Notes: a model not told the origin generated them from the letters alone. Shown: positions 1 through 6,176, counted from the first letter of the stretch. The stretch: 7,074 nucleotides of DNA from Planctomycetota bacterium (GCA_029573975.1 JAKQBU010000314.1:1-7074), one strand, 5' to 3'. Made by a program: numbers and translations.

Positions 1-1
1 T

Positions 2-496
2 GAGTTTTATGAAAAAGATAAAATACTCACTAGATGTGGTTCAATATATGGACATAGATATTATATTAATAGCAAGCAATATGAAATAAGAAACGGCTTG
101 CAATCAGAGAATATTTATTATTACTGTAGCGTTGTTGCTAGATTAGATAAAGCTTTGGAAGATATTGAATATCATGAGGAAAATCAGATTGAAATAAGTA
201 CGACTATGCTTAAAGCGGGTTTTTCGATACAAAGTAAGAAATATCCCGAAAAAAAAATCATTTTAACTGAATCCGGTTATCTTGTCTTCATCAGAGGAAA
301 GGATCACAATGACAAAACCTATTCATCAAAGTACTTAATTGTTGATATAACGCAACAAGAAAAACCATATGATGTTCTTTGTGATATGCAAGATATTGTT
401 GTCTTAGATAAAAGTGGGAATAATATTTTATTGAATTGGGATATTGTAAAATATAGACGTGACGGGGAATCTAACGTTTACTGGCGAGAAAAATAA
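2..496 (+). CDS. Hypothetical protein, 5'-truncated by the window edge
   Basis: An open frame of 164 codons runs from base 2 to a TAA at 494-496. It has no stop back to the window edge, so the true start lies upstream. An internal TTG at 98 could serve as a start but has no ribosome binding site, and the frame is clearly open before it. Such a long open frame in about 30% G+C DNA is unlikely by chance. The product looks soluble, with no membrane segment and many Tyr, Ile, Lys, Asp and Glu residues. Its C-terminal half alternates short hydrophobic stretches (such as KKIILTESGYLVFI and YLIVDI) with charged turns, suggesting a beta-rich fold. I do not recognise the family. Codon use (AT-ending) is unlike that of the genes to its right. 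Two micro-ORFs follow on the same strand, the first 34 bases downstream. Confidence 0.65.
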   Translation, partial: EFYEKDKILTRCGSIYGHRYYINSKQYEIRNGLQSENIYYYCSVVARLDKALEDIEYHEENQIEISTTMLKAGFSIQSKKYPEKKIILTESGYLVFIRGKDHNDKTYSSKYLIVDITQQEKPYDVLCDMQDIVVLDKSGNNILLNWDIVKYRRDGESNVYWREK

Positions 497-530
497 TTAT
501 ATAGGCAATGGTGTCATGTAGGAGGTGCAA

Positions 531-611
531 ATGGAAAGAATAAATTATTTGCGAGCTATTTTCATTTTTTTGATATTATCAAGTATTTTAGATGCTGGAT
601 TAAGTTTGTAG
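531..611 (+). CDS. Putative 26-aa hydrophobic membrane peptide
   Basis: ATG at 531 is preceded by AGGAGGTG (520-527), an almost complete anti-16S match, with GGAGG five bases from the start codon. This is the strongest ribosome binding site in the window. The frame encodes 26 residues and ends at TAG (609-611). The N-terminus is short and charged (MERINYLR). A continuous hydrophobic stretch follows (AIFIFLILSSIL), then DAGLSL, long enough for one membrane helix. Size and layout resemble small membrane peptides such as the type I toxins ShoB or TisB, but I see no sequence identity to them. It could instead be the start of a membrane or secreted protein cut short by a stop. It lies 34 bases after the upstream partial gene and 11 bases before the next micro-ORF. 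The start signal is convincing; the function is unknown. Confidence 0.45.
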   Translation: MERINYLRAIFIFLILSSILDAGLSL

Positions 612-622
612 GTGGATGTAAA

Positions 623-700
623 ATGAAAAGCATGGAACAGAAGCAAATAGTGCTGGTAGGGTGTGCAACTTGTAGCACACGCGGTTATTTGAATAATTAG
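623..700 (+). CDS. Putative 25-aa peptide with a CxxC motif
   Basis: ATG at 623 is preceded by AGGTGG (610-615) seven bases upstream, a reasonable ribosome binding site that overlaps the stop of the previous micro-ORF. It encodes 25 residues and ends at TAG (698-700). A polar, charged N-terminus (MKSMEQKQ) leads into IVLVGCATCSTRGY, with two cysteines spaced CxxC, and ends in LNN. Codon use is AT-leaning like its neighbours. A 6-bp inverted repeat (661-680) lies inside the frame. It may form a small operon with the hydrophobic peptide, or it may be chance or the remnant of a longer gene. I recognise no family. Confidence 0.3.
   Translation: MKSMEQKQIVLVGCATCSTRGYLNN
661..680. repeat. Perfect inverted repeat, 6-bp arms, 8-nt loop
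   Basis: GTGTGC (661-666) and GCACAC (675-680) are exact reverse complements around the 8-base spacer AACTTGTA. As RNA this is a stable GC-containing hairpin in otherwise AT-rich sequence. As DNA it has the shape of a dimer operator. No run of T follows, so it is not a terminator. It lies inside the second micro-ORF and about 105 bases upstream of uppS. Confidence 0.45.
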
Positions 701-785
701 AATTTTGAACATTTGATATTGTTTAGAATTTAAAGTTTAGTATTTATACAACGTTTTTTCTTTATACGAATACGGATTACAATTT
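701..785 (+). promoter_or_regulatory. AT-rich leader of uppS, candidate promoter region
   Basis: This stretch holds several sigma-70-like hexamers but no ideally spaced pair. TTGATA (713-718) with TAGTAT (738-743) has a 19-base spacer. TTGAAC (705-710) with TAGAAT (724-729) is too close at 13. No Shine-Dalgarno motif precedes the uppS ATG. A promoter for uppS is likely here because the GC-rich gene begins right after it, but the exact site cannot be assigned. A T-run at 754-759 lacks a preceding stable stem, so it is not called a terminator. Confidence 0.3.
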
Positions 786-1550
786 ATGAACCCAGTACAT
801 TCGACCGAAAACCATCCCATCCTCGGCATCCCCTGGCAAAAAATGCCCCGCCACATTGCCATCATCATGGACGGCAACGGCCGCTGGGCCGAACGCCAGG
901 GCCTGCCCCGCGTCCACGGCCACCGCAAGGGCGGCAAATCCGTCCGCACCATCGTCACCGAATGTGCCCGCCTTGGCATCGAATGCCTCACCCTCTACTC
1001 CTTCAGCACCGAAAACTGGAAACGCCCCAAAGACGAGGTCGAGGCCCTCATGGACCTCTACGCCCTCTACCTGGCCGGTGAACGGCCCACCATCATGGAC
1101 CACAACGTCAAGGTCCGCCACCTCGGCAGCGAAGAGGGCCTGCCCCAGCGGGTGCTCGACGAACTCCGCGAAACCGTCCGCATCAGCAGTACCAACACCG
1201 GCATGGTCCTCTGCCTGGCCATCAACTACTCCGGCCGCTCCGAACTGACCCACGCCTTCCGCTCGATGGCCCACGATGTCCAAAACGGCAGCCTGAATCC
1301 CGACACCATCGACGAAGAGTATATCAGTTCACAGCTTTACACCCGCAATCTGCCCGATCCCGACCTGCTCATCCGCACCGCCGCCGAAAACCGCATCAGC
1401 AACTTCCTCCTCTGGCAGATCTCCTACGCCGAACTCTACGTCACCGACGTCCTCTGGCCCGATTTCGACGAACAAGTCCTCCGCCAGTCCATCCTCGAAT
1501 ACTCCCGGCGTAACCGCCGTTTCGGCGGCCTCAAACCGGCCCATTTCTAA
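786..1550 (+). CDS. uppS: Undecaprenyl diphosphate synthase (cis-prenyltransferase)
   Basis: UppS condenses isopentenyl diphosphate onto farnesyl diphosphate in cis to make the C55 lipid carrier for peptidoglycan and other envelope polymers. At 254 aa it has the usual family length. Landmarks: IAIIMDGNGRWA (25-35), where D29 is the conserved catalytic Asp; GHRKG with the conserved His (45-49); YSFSTENWKRP (71-81); AINYSGR (145-151); and DPDLLIRT...ENRISNFLLWQISYAELY (191-218). The usual RT(S/G)GE segment reads RTAAE (197-201), keeping Arg and Glu but losing the Gly. ATG at 786 is used because GC-rich, C-ending codon use starts there. It has no Shine-Dalgarno motif, and neither does the alternative ATG at 843. 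The neighbourhood is atypical: the common pyrH-frr-uppS-cdsA-dxr arrangement is absent, with an AT-rich cassette upstream and panB downstream. Confidence 0.95.
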   Translation: MNPVHSTENHPILGIPWQKMPRHIAIIMDGNGRWAERQGLPRVHGHRKGGKSVRTIVTECARLGIECLTLYSFSTENWKRPKDEVEALMDLYALYLAGERPTIMDHNVKVRHLGSEEGLPQRVLDELRETVRISSTNTGMVLCLAINYSGRSELTHAFRSMAHDVQNGSLNPDTIDEEYISSQLYTRNLPDPDLLIRTAAENRISNFLLWQISYAELYVTDVLWPDFDEQVLRQSILEYSRRNRRFGGLKPAHF

Positions 1551-1591
1551 CCGACAACTGCCTTCTGTGACTGACGCTATCTGCTGCCCCA

Positions 1592-1618
1592 ACGGTCCTC
1601 CGTAAAAACGGCCTTTTT
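1592..1618 (+). terminator. Possible intrinsic terminator after uppS
   Basis: CCGT (1600-1603), loop AAAA, then ACGG (1608-1611) form a 4-bp stem, followed by CC and five T (1614-1618). It starts about 50 bases after the uppS stop. The stem is short, so termination would be weak. An extra ACGG at 1592-1595 can pair with the same CCGT, giving a competing hairpin. Confidence 0.35.
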
Positions 1619-1664
1619 GGCAAAAACCTGCTTTGCCCCCCAACACCAGGAATATGACCAGCTT

Positions 1665-1757
1665 TTGACGCTGGAGTTAAATTCTGGTTGTATTTTTCCC
1701 GCCGCCCACTATCCTAATGACTGTTGCATGAGCCGGAAAAACTATGGAGATGCTCTG
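1665..1757 (+). promoter_or_regulatory. Putative panB leader with a -35-like TTGACG
   Basis: The 207-base gap between uppS and panB is less GC-rich than the genes around it. It contains TTGACG (1665-1670), five of six to the -35 consensus. The best -10-like hexamers are poor: TTGTAT at 17 bases, or TATTTT at 20 bases (1691-1696). The frame is open upstream of the chosen panB ATG, but this stretch does not look like PanB. GGAGA (1746-1750) is the panB ribosome binding site. Confidence 0.25.
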
Positions 1758-2612
1758 ATGCCCGAAAAGATAACGCTGGAAACCCTGCGGCACTACAAAC
1801 AGTCGCGCCGCCCCATCACCATGCTCACCTGCTATGATTATGCCGCTGCCGTCCTGCTCCAGAACGCCGGGACGGACTGCCTGCTGGTCGGCGATTCCCT
1901 GGCCCAACTGGTGCTCGGCCACGAAAACACCCTTTCGGTCACTATGGACACCATGATTACCCTCACTGCCGCCGTCCGCAAAGGCGCCCCCGATGTCTGC
2001 CTGGTCGGCGATATGCCCTATACCGGCTACCATCCCGACCAGGAGCCGATTTACCGCAACTGCCGCCGCTTCCTCGACGAGGCCGGCTGCGACCTGATTA
2101 AAATCGAGGTCAACCGCAGCCATCTGGACATGGTCTCCCAACTGGCCGCCCAGGGCATCCCCGTCATGGCCCATCTGGGCTATACCCCTCAAACCGAATT
2201 CCAACTGGCCAAAAAAATCCGCACCCGGCTTTCCGACCAGGCCCTCCAACTCCTCCAAACCGCCAAAGACTTCGAATCCGCCGGCGCCGCCGCCCTGCTG
2301 CTCGAATGCGTCACCGACATCGTCGCCCAGCGAGTCACCGCGCAAAGCACCCTGCCGGTCATAAGCTGCGGCTCCGGCCCTTACTGCGACGGCCAGGTCA
2401 TGGTCCTGCACGAAATCCTTGCCCTGCCCGGCTCGGTGGCCCCCCGCTTTGCCAAGGCCTACGGCCAGGCCGCCGAACATATTTCCACCGCCGTCAAAGA
2501 ATACCTCTACGAGGTCCGGCACCGTCTCTTCCCCACCGACCAACACTGTTACCATATGCCCCCTGAAGAGAAGGAAAAATTGGATGCCGCTTCCCCCCCG
2601 CCTCAGACCTGA
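1758..2612 (+). CDS. panB: Divergent ketopantoate hydroxymethyltransferase (PanB)
   Basis: PanB transfers a hydroxymethyl group from 5,10-methylenetetrahydrofolate to 2-oxoisovalerate to give ketopantoate, the first committed step to pantothenate and CoA. ATG at 1758 gives 284 aa (family about 265) and has GGAGA eight bases upstream. The open frame reaches back to a TTG at 1617, but that extension has no family similarity. The protein is a TIM barrel with these landmarks: MLTCYDY (22-28), VGDSL with metal ligand D46, VGDMP with D85, IKIE with K115 and E117, AHLGYTPQ with H139, LLECV with the catalytic-base Glu E183, and GPYCDGQV (207-214). Variations from the usual family: KLEGG reads KIEVN, MGHIGLTPQ reads MAHLGYTPQ, and GIGAGP reads SCGSGP. 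Catalytic residues are kept, so it is probably active, though a paralogue with another 2-oxoacid substrate is possible. The last 20 residues are a charged, Pro-rich tail. panC and panD are not in the window. Confidence 0.85.
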   Translation: MPEKITLETLRHYKQSRRPITMLTCYDYAAAVLLQNAGTDCLLVGDSLAQLVLGHENTLSVTMDTMITLTAAVRKGAPDVCLVGDMPYTGYHPDQEPIYRNCRRFLDEAGCDLIKIEVNRSHLDMVSQLAAQGIPVMAHLGYTPQTEFQLAKKIRTRLSDQALQLLQTAKDFESAGAAALLLECVTDIVAQRVTAQSTLPVISCGSGPYCDGQVMVLHEILALPGSVAPRFAKAYGQAAEHISTAVKEYLYEVRHRLFPTDQHCYHMPPEEKEKLDAASPPPQT

Positions 2613-2719
2613 TATTTTTGCCATTTATCAATCAAAATTGCCCTTTTTGTCCGATAATGTAGAAGTTCAGGAATATACAGAACCTATGGATTTTACTACT
2701 GCTTGGAATTATTCGACTT
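2613..2719 (+). promoter_or_regulatory. AT-rich panB-ftsK gap, likely ftsK leader
   Basis: The 107-base gap is markedly more AT-rich than both flanking genes. It contains -10-like GATAAT (2653-2658) and -35-like TTGCCA (2618-2623) and TTGTCC (2647-2652), but no pair with 16-18 base spacing. A 13-codon ORF (2686-2727) overlaps the ftsK start. A promoter for ftsK is plausible but unassigned. Confidence 0.25.
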
Positions 2720-5272
2720 ATGGCTGAAAACCGGAAAACCCATCGTATCACCTTTGCCTGCTTCGGCTTGGGACTTTGTGCCTTTGTCTTCGTAAGTCTC
2801 CTTAGCTTCAATATCTGGGACCATCCCAACACCGACGTCGCTTCTTCCGCCCCCGCCGCCAACCTCTGCGGGCGGGCCGGCAGCTTTTTCGCCTACTGGT
2901 GCAACTACTATCTCGGACCCGCGGCCCCCTTCTTCCTGGCAGTCCTGGCCATCTGGTGCATTCTTTTCTGCATGAATAAACCCGTCCAGCAGCTCATCCT
3001 CCGCATCATCGGCATCCTGCTCATGGGCGTAGTCCTCTCCAGCGGCAGGTACCTGTTCACCCCCGGCAACGAACAATCACTCTCCATTGGCAACGGTGGC
3101 ATTCTGGGCATCGCCCTGGGGCATTTCCTGCTCACCTATACCGCCAAGACCGGTGCCGTTCTGATTCTTTGCGCTACTTTTCTGGTCGGCCTGTTGCTGG
3201 CCGCGGATAACGTCATATTCTTCCTGCCCAAACTCATCTACCATGCCCTCGAACGTATGCGGCAGGCCGGTCCTTTGCTGGCCCATGTCGGCGCCAGAGC
3301 CTCTGCCCTACCCTCCATCTTTCCCAAAAAAGACGTTCACGCGACCGCCGTTTTGACACCCCCGATTTCCGACCGCAAGAAACCAGCCCCCAAGAATGAT
3401 AACCTGGACGAAGATCCCGATGTCGAAAACCTCTTCACCAGCCAGAAACCGCCTAAAGAAACCAAACCCCAGAACCCCCCCGCCGAAAAACCGGCGGAAT
3501 TCCAGATGACCATCAATAAACCCGCGGAACCGCGTCCTTCGTTCGTTCAGGCGGTAACCTCTGCTTTGAGCCAGATGCTCGGCCGACCTGACCCCGCCAA
3601 AGCCGAAGCCGCCCCCGCCGCCGGCAGTGAGGTCAGTTACCAGAATTACCAATATCCCCCGCTGGACCTGCTCTCCGACCCCCAGCACGGCTACTCCGCC
3701 CTGCAGGAAAAGGTCATCCGCGAAAAAGGCGCCATCCTGGAGCAGACACTCAAGGATTTTAACATCAACGCCTCGGTCGTCGAGGCCGAGACCGGACCGG
3801 TCATCACCATGTTCGAGCTGCAGCTTGCCCCCGGCATCAAGGTCTCCCAGATTTCCAATCTCTCCAACGACCTGGCCCGCTCGCTGGGGGCGGCCGCCGT
3901 CCGCGTGGTCGCGCCGATTCCCGGCAAGCACACCATCGGTATTGAAGTACCCAACAGCGAAAAAGAAAAAGTCCGCATCAAGGAACTCATTCATCTGGCG
4001 GCCGCCAAATCGGCCAAAATGCAAATCCCCCTGTTCCTGGGCAAAGACGCCTCCGGTGAACCCTTGGTGGTTGACCTGACAGCCATGCCCCATTTGCTCA
4101 TTGCCGGCACTACCGGTTCAGGCAAAAGCGTCTGCATCAACAGCATCATCGTCAGCATCCTGCTCACCCAGCGGCCCGACCTGGTCAAGCTGATTCTGGT
4201 GGACCCCAAAATGGTCGAAATGAATTCCTTCCGCGACCTGGCCCACCTGATGTGCCCCATTGTCACCGATATGAAACGGGCCGAACAGATTCTCGAATGG
4301 CTCACCATCAAGATGGACGAACGCTACGCCCTGCTGGCCGAGGCACGGGTCCGCAATATCGCCGACTACAACAAGCTCACCGAAGAAGACATCATCGAAC
4401 GGTTCTGCCCCAGCAACGAAGAGGAAAAGGCCAAAATACCCCTGCGCCTGCCCTACCTGGTCATCGTTATCGACGAACTGGCCGACCTGATGATGACCTC
4501 CGCCAAAGAGGTCGAGGCCTACATCATCCGCCTGGCCCAGAAGAGCCGGGCCGTCGGCATCCATATCGTGCTGGCCACCCAGCGGCCCCAGGCCACCGTC
4601 GTGACCGGCCTGATCAAGAGCAACCTGCCCAGCCGCATCAGCTTCCGCGTCGCCGCCCGCATGGACAGCCGCATCGTCCTCGACCAGAACGGCGCCGAGG
4701 CCCTTCTCGGACAGGGCGATATGCTCTTCCTCCAGCCCGGCACCAGCGAACTGATCCGTGCCCAGGGGGCCTTCCTCGACGACGAAGAAATCCATCGTAT
4801 CGTCAATTATCTTAAGGAAGTTTCCCAGCCGTCCTACCATCCTGAACTGGTCCAGCTCAACCAGGTGGACGCCGCTTCCATGGAAAAGGATGAACTCTTC
4901 GATCCCGCCGTGCGAGTTATCCTGGAAACCAAACGCGGCAGCGTCTCGCTTCTGCAGCGCCGCCTGACCATCGGCTACTCCCGCGCCTCCCGCCTGATCG
5001 ACCAGATGGCCCTGGCCGGCATCGTCGGCGAATACAAAGGCTCTCAGGCCCGCGAAGTACTCATTACCCCGGAAGAATACGAGGCCATCCGCAAGCAAAT
5101 GGAACTGGACGCCGCCCAGGGCTATGCCGACCTCCAGGAGGACGCTGACGATCCCGATTCGGATCAGGATGCCGATAGCGAAGACTCAGCCGATGAGGAA
5201 ACCGGGTATGACCAGGAGGAAGAAGTGGACGAGGAAGACGACGAATCAGAGTCCGATACCGACAAACCATAA
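2720..5272 (+). CDS. ftsK: FtsK/SpoIIIE-family DNA translocase
   Basis: FtsK is a septum-anchored hexameric ATPase that pumps chromosomal DNA during division and activates XerCD recombination at dif. The protein has 850 aa. Hydrophobic segments near 11-33, 65-85, 93-113 and 128-163 form the four-helix membrane anchor. Residues 180-305 are a Pro/Lys/Ala-rich linker, far shorter than in E. coli. YPPLDLLSDP (312-321) opens the alpha domain. The RecA-like motor has Walker A GTTGSGKS (463-470), Walker B ending at D585-E586 in IDELADLMM, and ATQRP (619-623). A C-terminal winged-helix gamma domain (about 726-790) carries RRLTIGYSRASRLIDQM, the part that reads KOPS-type DNA in known FtsKs. Residues 801-850 form a very acidic tail (27 Asp/Glu of 50), unusual for the family. 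ATG at 2720 is the first in-frame ATG after a stop at 2660 and has no Shine-Dalgarno motif. Expression is probably monocistronic or weakly linked to panB. Confidence 0.96.
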   Translation: MAENRKTHRITFACFGLGLCAFVFVSLLSFNIWDHPNTDVASSAPAANLCGRAGSFFAYWCNYYLGPAAPFFLAVLAIWCILFCMNKPVQQLILRIIGILLMGVVLSSGRYLFTPGNEQSLSIGNGGILGIALGHFLLTYTAKTGAVLILCATFLVGLLLAADNVIFFLPKLIYHALERMRQAGPLLAHVGARASALPSIFPKKDVHATAVLTPPISDRKKPAPKNDNLDEDPDVENLFTSQKPPKETKPQNPPAEKPAEFQMTINKPAEPRPSFVQAVTSALSQMLGRPDPAKAEAAPAAGSEVSYQNYQYPPLDLLSDPQHGYSALQEKVIREKGAILEQTLKDFNINASVVEAETGPVITMFELQLAPGIKVSQISNLSNDLARSLGAAAVRVVAPIPGKHTIGIEVPNSEKEKVRIKELIHLAAAKSAKMQIPLFLGKDASGEPLVVDLTAMPHLLIAGTTGSGKSVCINSIIVSILLTQRPDLVKLILVDPKMVEMNSFRDLAHLMCPIVTDMKRAEQILEWLTIKMDERYALLAEARVRNIADYNKLTEEDIIERFCPSNEEEKAKIPLRLPYLVIVIDELADLMMTSAKEVEAYIIRLAQKSRAVGIHIVLATQRPQATVVTGLIKSNLPSRISFRVAARMDSRIVLDQNGAEALLGQGDMLFLQPGTSELIRAQGAFLDDEEIHRIVNYLKEVSQPSYHPELVQLNQVDAASMEKDELFDPAVRVILETKRGSVSLLQRRLTIGYSRASRLIDQMALAGIVGEYKGSQAREVLITPEEYEAIRKQMELDAAQGYADLQEDADDPDSDQDADSEDSADEETGYDQEEEVDEEDDESESDTDKP

Positions 5273-5290
5273 AACCTGGATAACCGATGA

Positions 5291-5326
5291 CAGGAAGGGG
5301 ATGTATAGGCCACATTATCTCCCCTG
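5291..5326. terminator. Weak hairpin in the convergent ftsK/methyltransferase gap
   Basis: GGGGA (5297-5301) can pair with TCCCC (5320-5324), and TGT (5302-5304) with ACA (5312-5314), leaving a 7-base loop and a 5-base bulge on one side. It sits between two convergent stop codons, where a shared terminator is expected. There is no clear T-run on either side, so the call is tentative. Confidence 0.25.
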
Positions 5327-5369
5327 TGAACCTGGAAAAAACCAACTAATCCACGTCACCCCAGAAAAC

Positions 5370-6176
5370 TTATTTCCAGCCAATGGCTTTGAAGAAAGTA
5401 TAGCAGAACGTACCGTCCGCTTCCGTGGCACGGTAGAGGTCCCGGATGCCTTTCTCCCAGGTGGATTCGTCGGTCCAGCCGAGGCGCAGGGCCTGCTCGC
5501 GCACACCTTCCACCATGGCGATAAAGGTTTTTTTGGAGAAACCTTCGACCCATTCGGGCTTGCTGGAGTCCACATAGACCATCCGGGGGGAAACGCGGAC
5601 CCCGCCCAGCCCGGCGCGGGTGAGCAGTGGATAGAGTTCCCGGCCGATCAGAGAATTGCCCTTCAGACAGGCCTGCGTTTTGACTAGGCACTCGACCGCC
5701 AGCGTCGCCTCGGCGGTCTGGGGATGACAATACCAGGAGCCGTGATCCCCTTCGATGGCGGTGAGGGAGCCGCCTTTTTTCAAGACCTTCAGAAGATGCT
5801 GCAAGGCGGAGACGGGGTTGGGAAGATGCTCCAGGACAAAACAAACAAAGATATGGTCAAAGGTATCATCGGGGAAGGGCAGGTTGAAGATGTCAGCCTG
5901 CTGAAAGGTGACATTGGTGATGTTTTTCTCCTGCATCAGCCGCTGGGCCTGAGCGATGGAATCGGGGGAGATATCGATGGAGGTAATCTGGCAGCCGGGA
6001 TTCTGGCGGGCCAGGGCAATGGTCTGGGCCCCGACCCCGCAGCCGCTTTCCAGGATGGTACTGCCCGGAGGGTAAAGAGTGTCCTGATGCAGAAGCTCGA
6101 CCAGGGTATTAGCCTGATCAAAAAGCCGCAGTGCCTCCCGTTCCGAATAGCCGTGCACATATTCCTGATTACTCAT
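5370..6176 (-). CDS. Class I SAM-dependent methyltransferase, substrate unknown
   Basis: This is a 268-aa Rossmann-fold methyltransferase. ILESGCGVGAQT (41-52) is motif I, the SAM-binding glycine loop. D68 in SIDISPDS is the acidic residue expected to hold the SAM ribose. QQADIFNLPF (92-101) is motif II, and FVCFVLEHLPNP (110-121) follows it. The order matches the UbiE/Methyltransf_11 type. Beyond the core fold, the C-terminal part (about 196-268, with SPRMVYVDSS, MVEGVREQAL and DGTFCYTFFK) resembles a conserved group of methyltransferases I recall from archaea and anaerobic bacteria; its substrate is not known to me. ATG at 6176 on the minus strand has GGAG (complement of 6183-6186) six bases upstream. 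A well-formed promoter lies further upstream. It is convergent with ftsK and divergent from the isochorismatase-family gene. A quinone, lipid or small-molecule substrate would be a guess. Confidence 0.88.
   Translation of the reverse strand: MSNQEYVHGYSEREALRLFDQANTLVELLHQDTLYPPGSTILESGCGVGAQTIALARQNPGCQITSIDISPDSIAQAQRLMQEKNITNVTFQQADIFNLPFPDDTFDHIFVCFVLEHLPNPVSALQHLLKVLKKGGSLTAIEGDHGSWYCHPQTAEATLAVECLVKTQACLKGNSLIGRELYPLLTRAGLGGVRVSPRMVYVDSSKPEWVEGFSKKTFIAMVEGVREQALRLGWTDESTWEKGIRDLYRATEADGTFCYTFFKAIGWK

Larger units (their letters stand above)
1..785. other. AT-rich segment abutting the GC-rich uppS gene
   Basis: G+C is about 25-33% on the lines I counted, against about 65% just inside uppS. 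The change is abrupt and falls almost exactly on the uppS start codon. The segment holds the end of one unrecognised gene and two micro-ORFs, all on the plus strand, followed by about 85 bases without a gene. No transposase, integrase, terminal inverted repeat or tRNA is visible in it, so it cannot be called a mobile element. The composition suggests foreign origin or a poorly conserved accessory cassette; this is inference, because its left edge lies outside the window. Confidence 0.7.

Noticed and set aside
9..89. A 26-codon ORF starting at ATG 9 inside the partial gene
   Set aside because: It has no good ribosome binding site and overlaps the much longer open frame that runs from the window edge to 496.
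740..759. Terminator from the GTAT-TT-ATAC palindrome plus T6
   Set aside because: The stem is at most three to four AT-rich pairs with a two-base loop, and it is separated from the T-run.
497..785. Integron cassette or attC site in the AT-rich region
   Set aside because: I found no GTTRRRY/RYYYAAC core pair and no integrase; small AT-rich genes alone are not enough.
1617..1757. N-terminal extension of PanB from TTG 1617
   Set aside because: The extra residues do not resemble PanB, the TTG has no ribosome binding site and sits in the terminator-like T-run, and ATG 1758 has GGAGA at good spacing.
777..5098. Long open frames antisense to uppS, panB and ftsK
   Set aside because: They are low-complexity Gly/Val/Asp-rich products of GC-rich antisense frames, opposite genes with clear catalytic motifs.
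5124..5687. Plus-strand ORF spanning the ftsK end and the methyltransferase
   Set aside because: It overlaps two well-supported genes in other frames and has no recognisable protein pattern.
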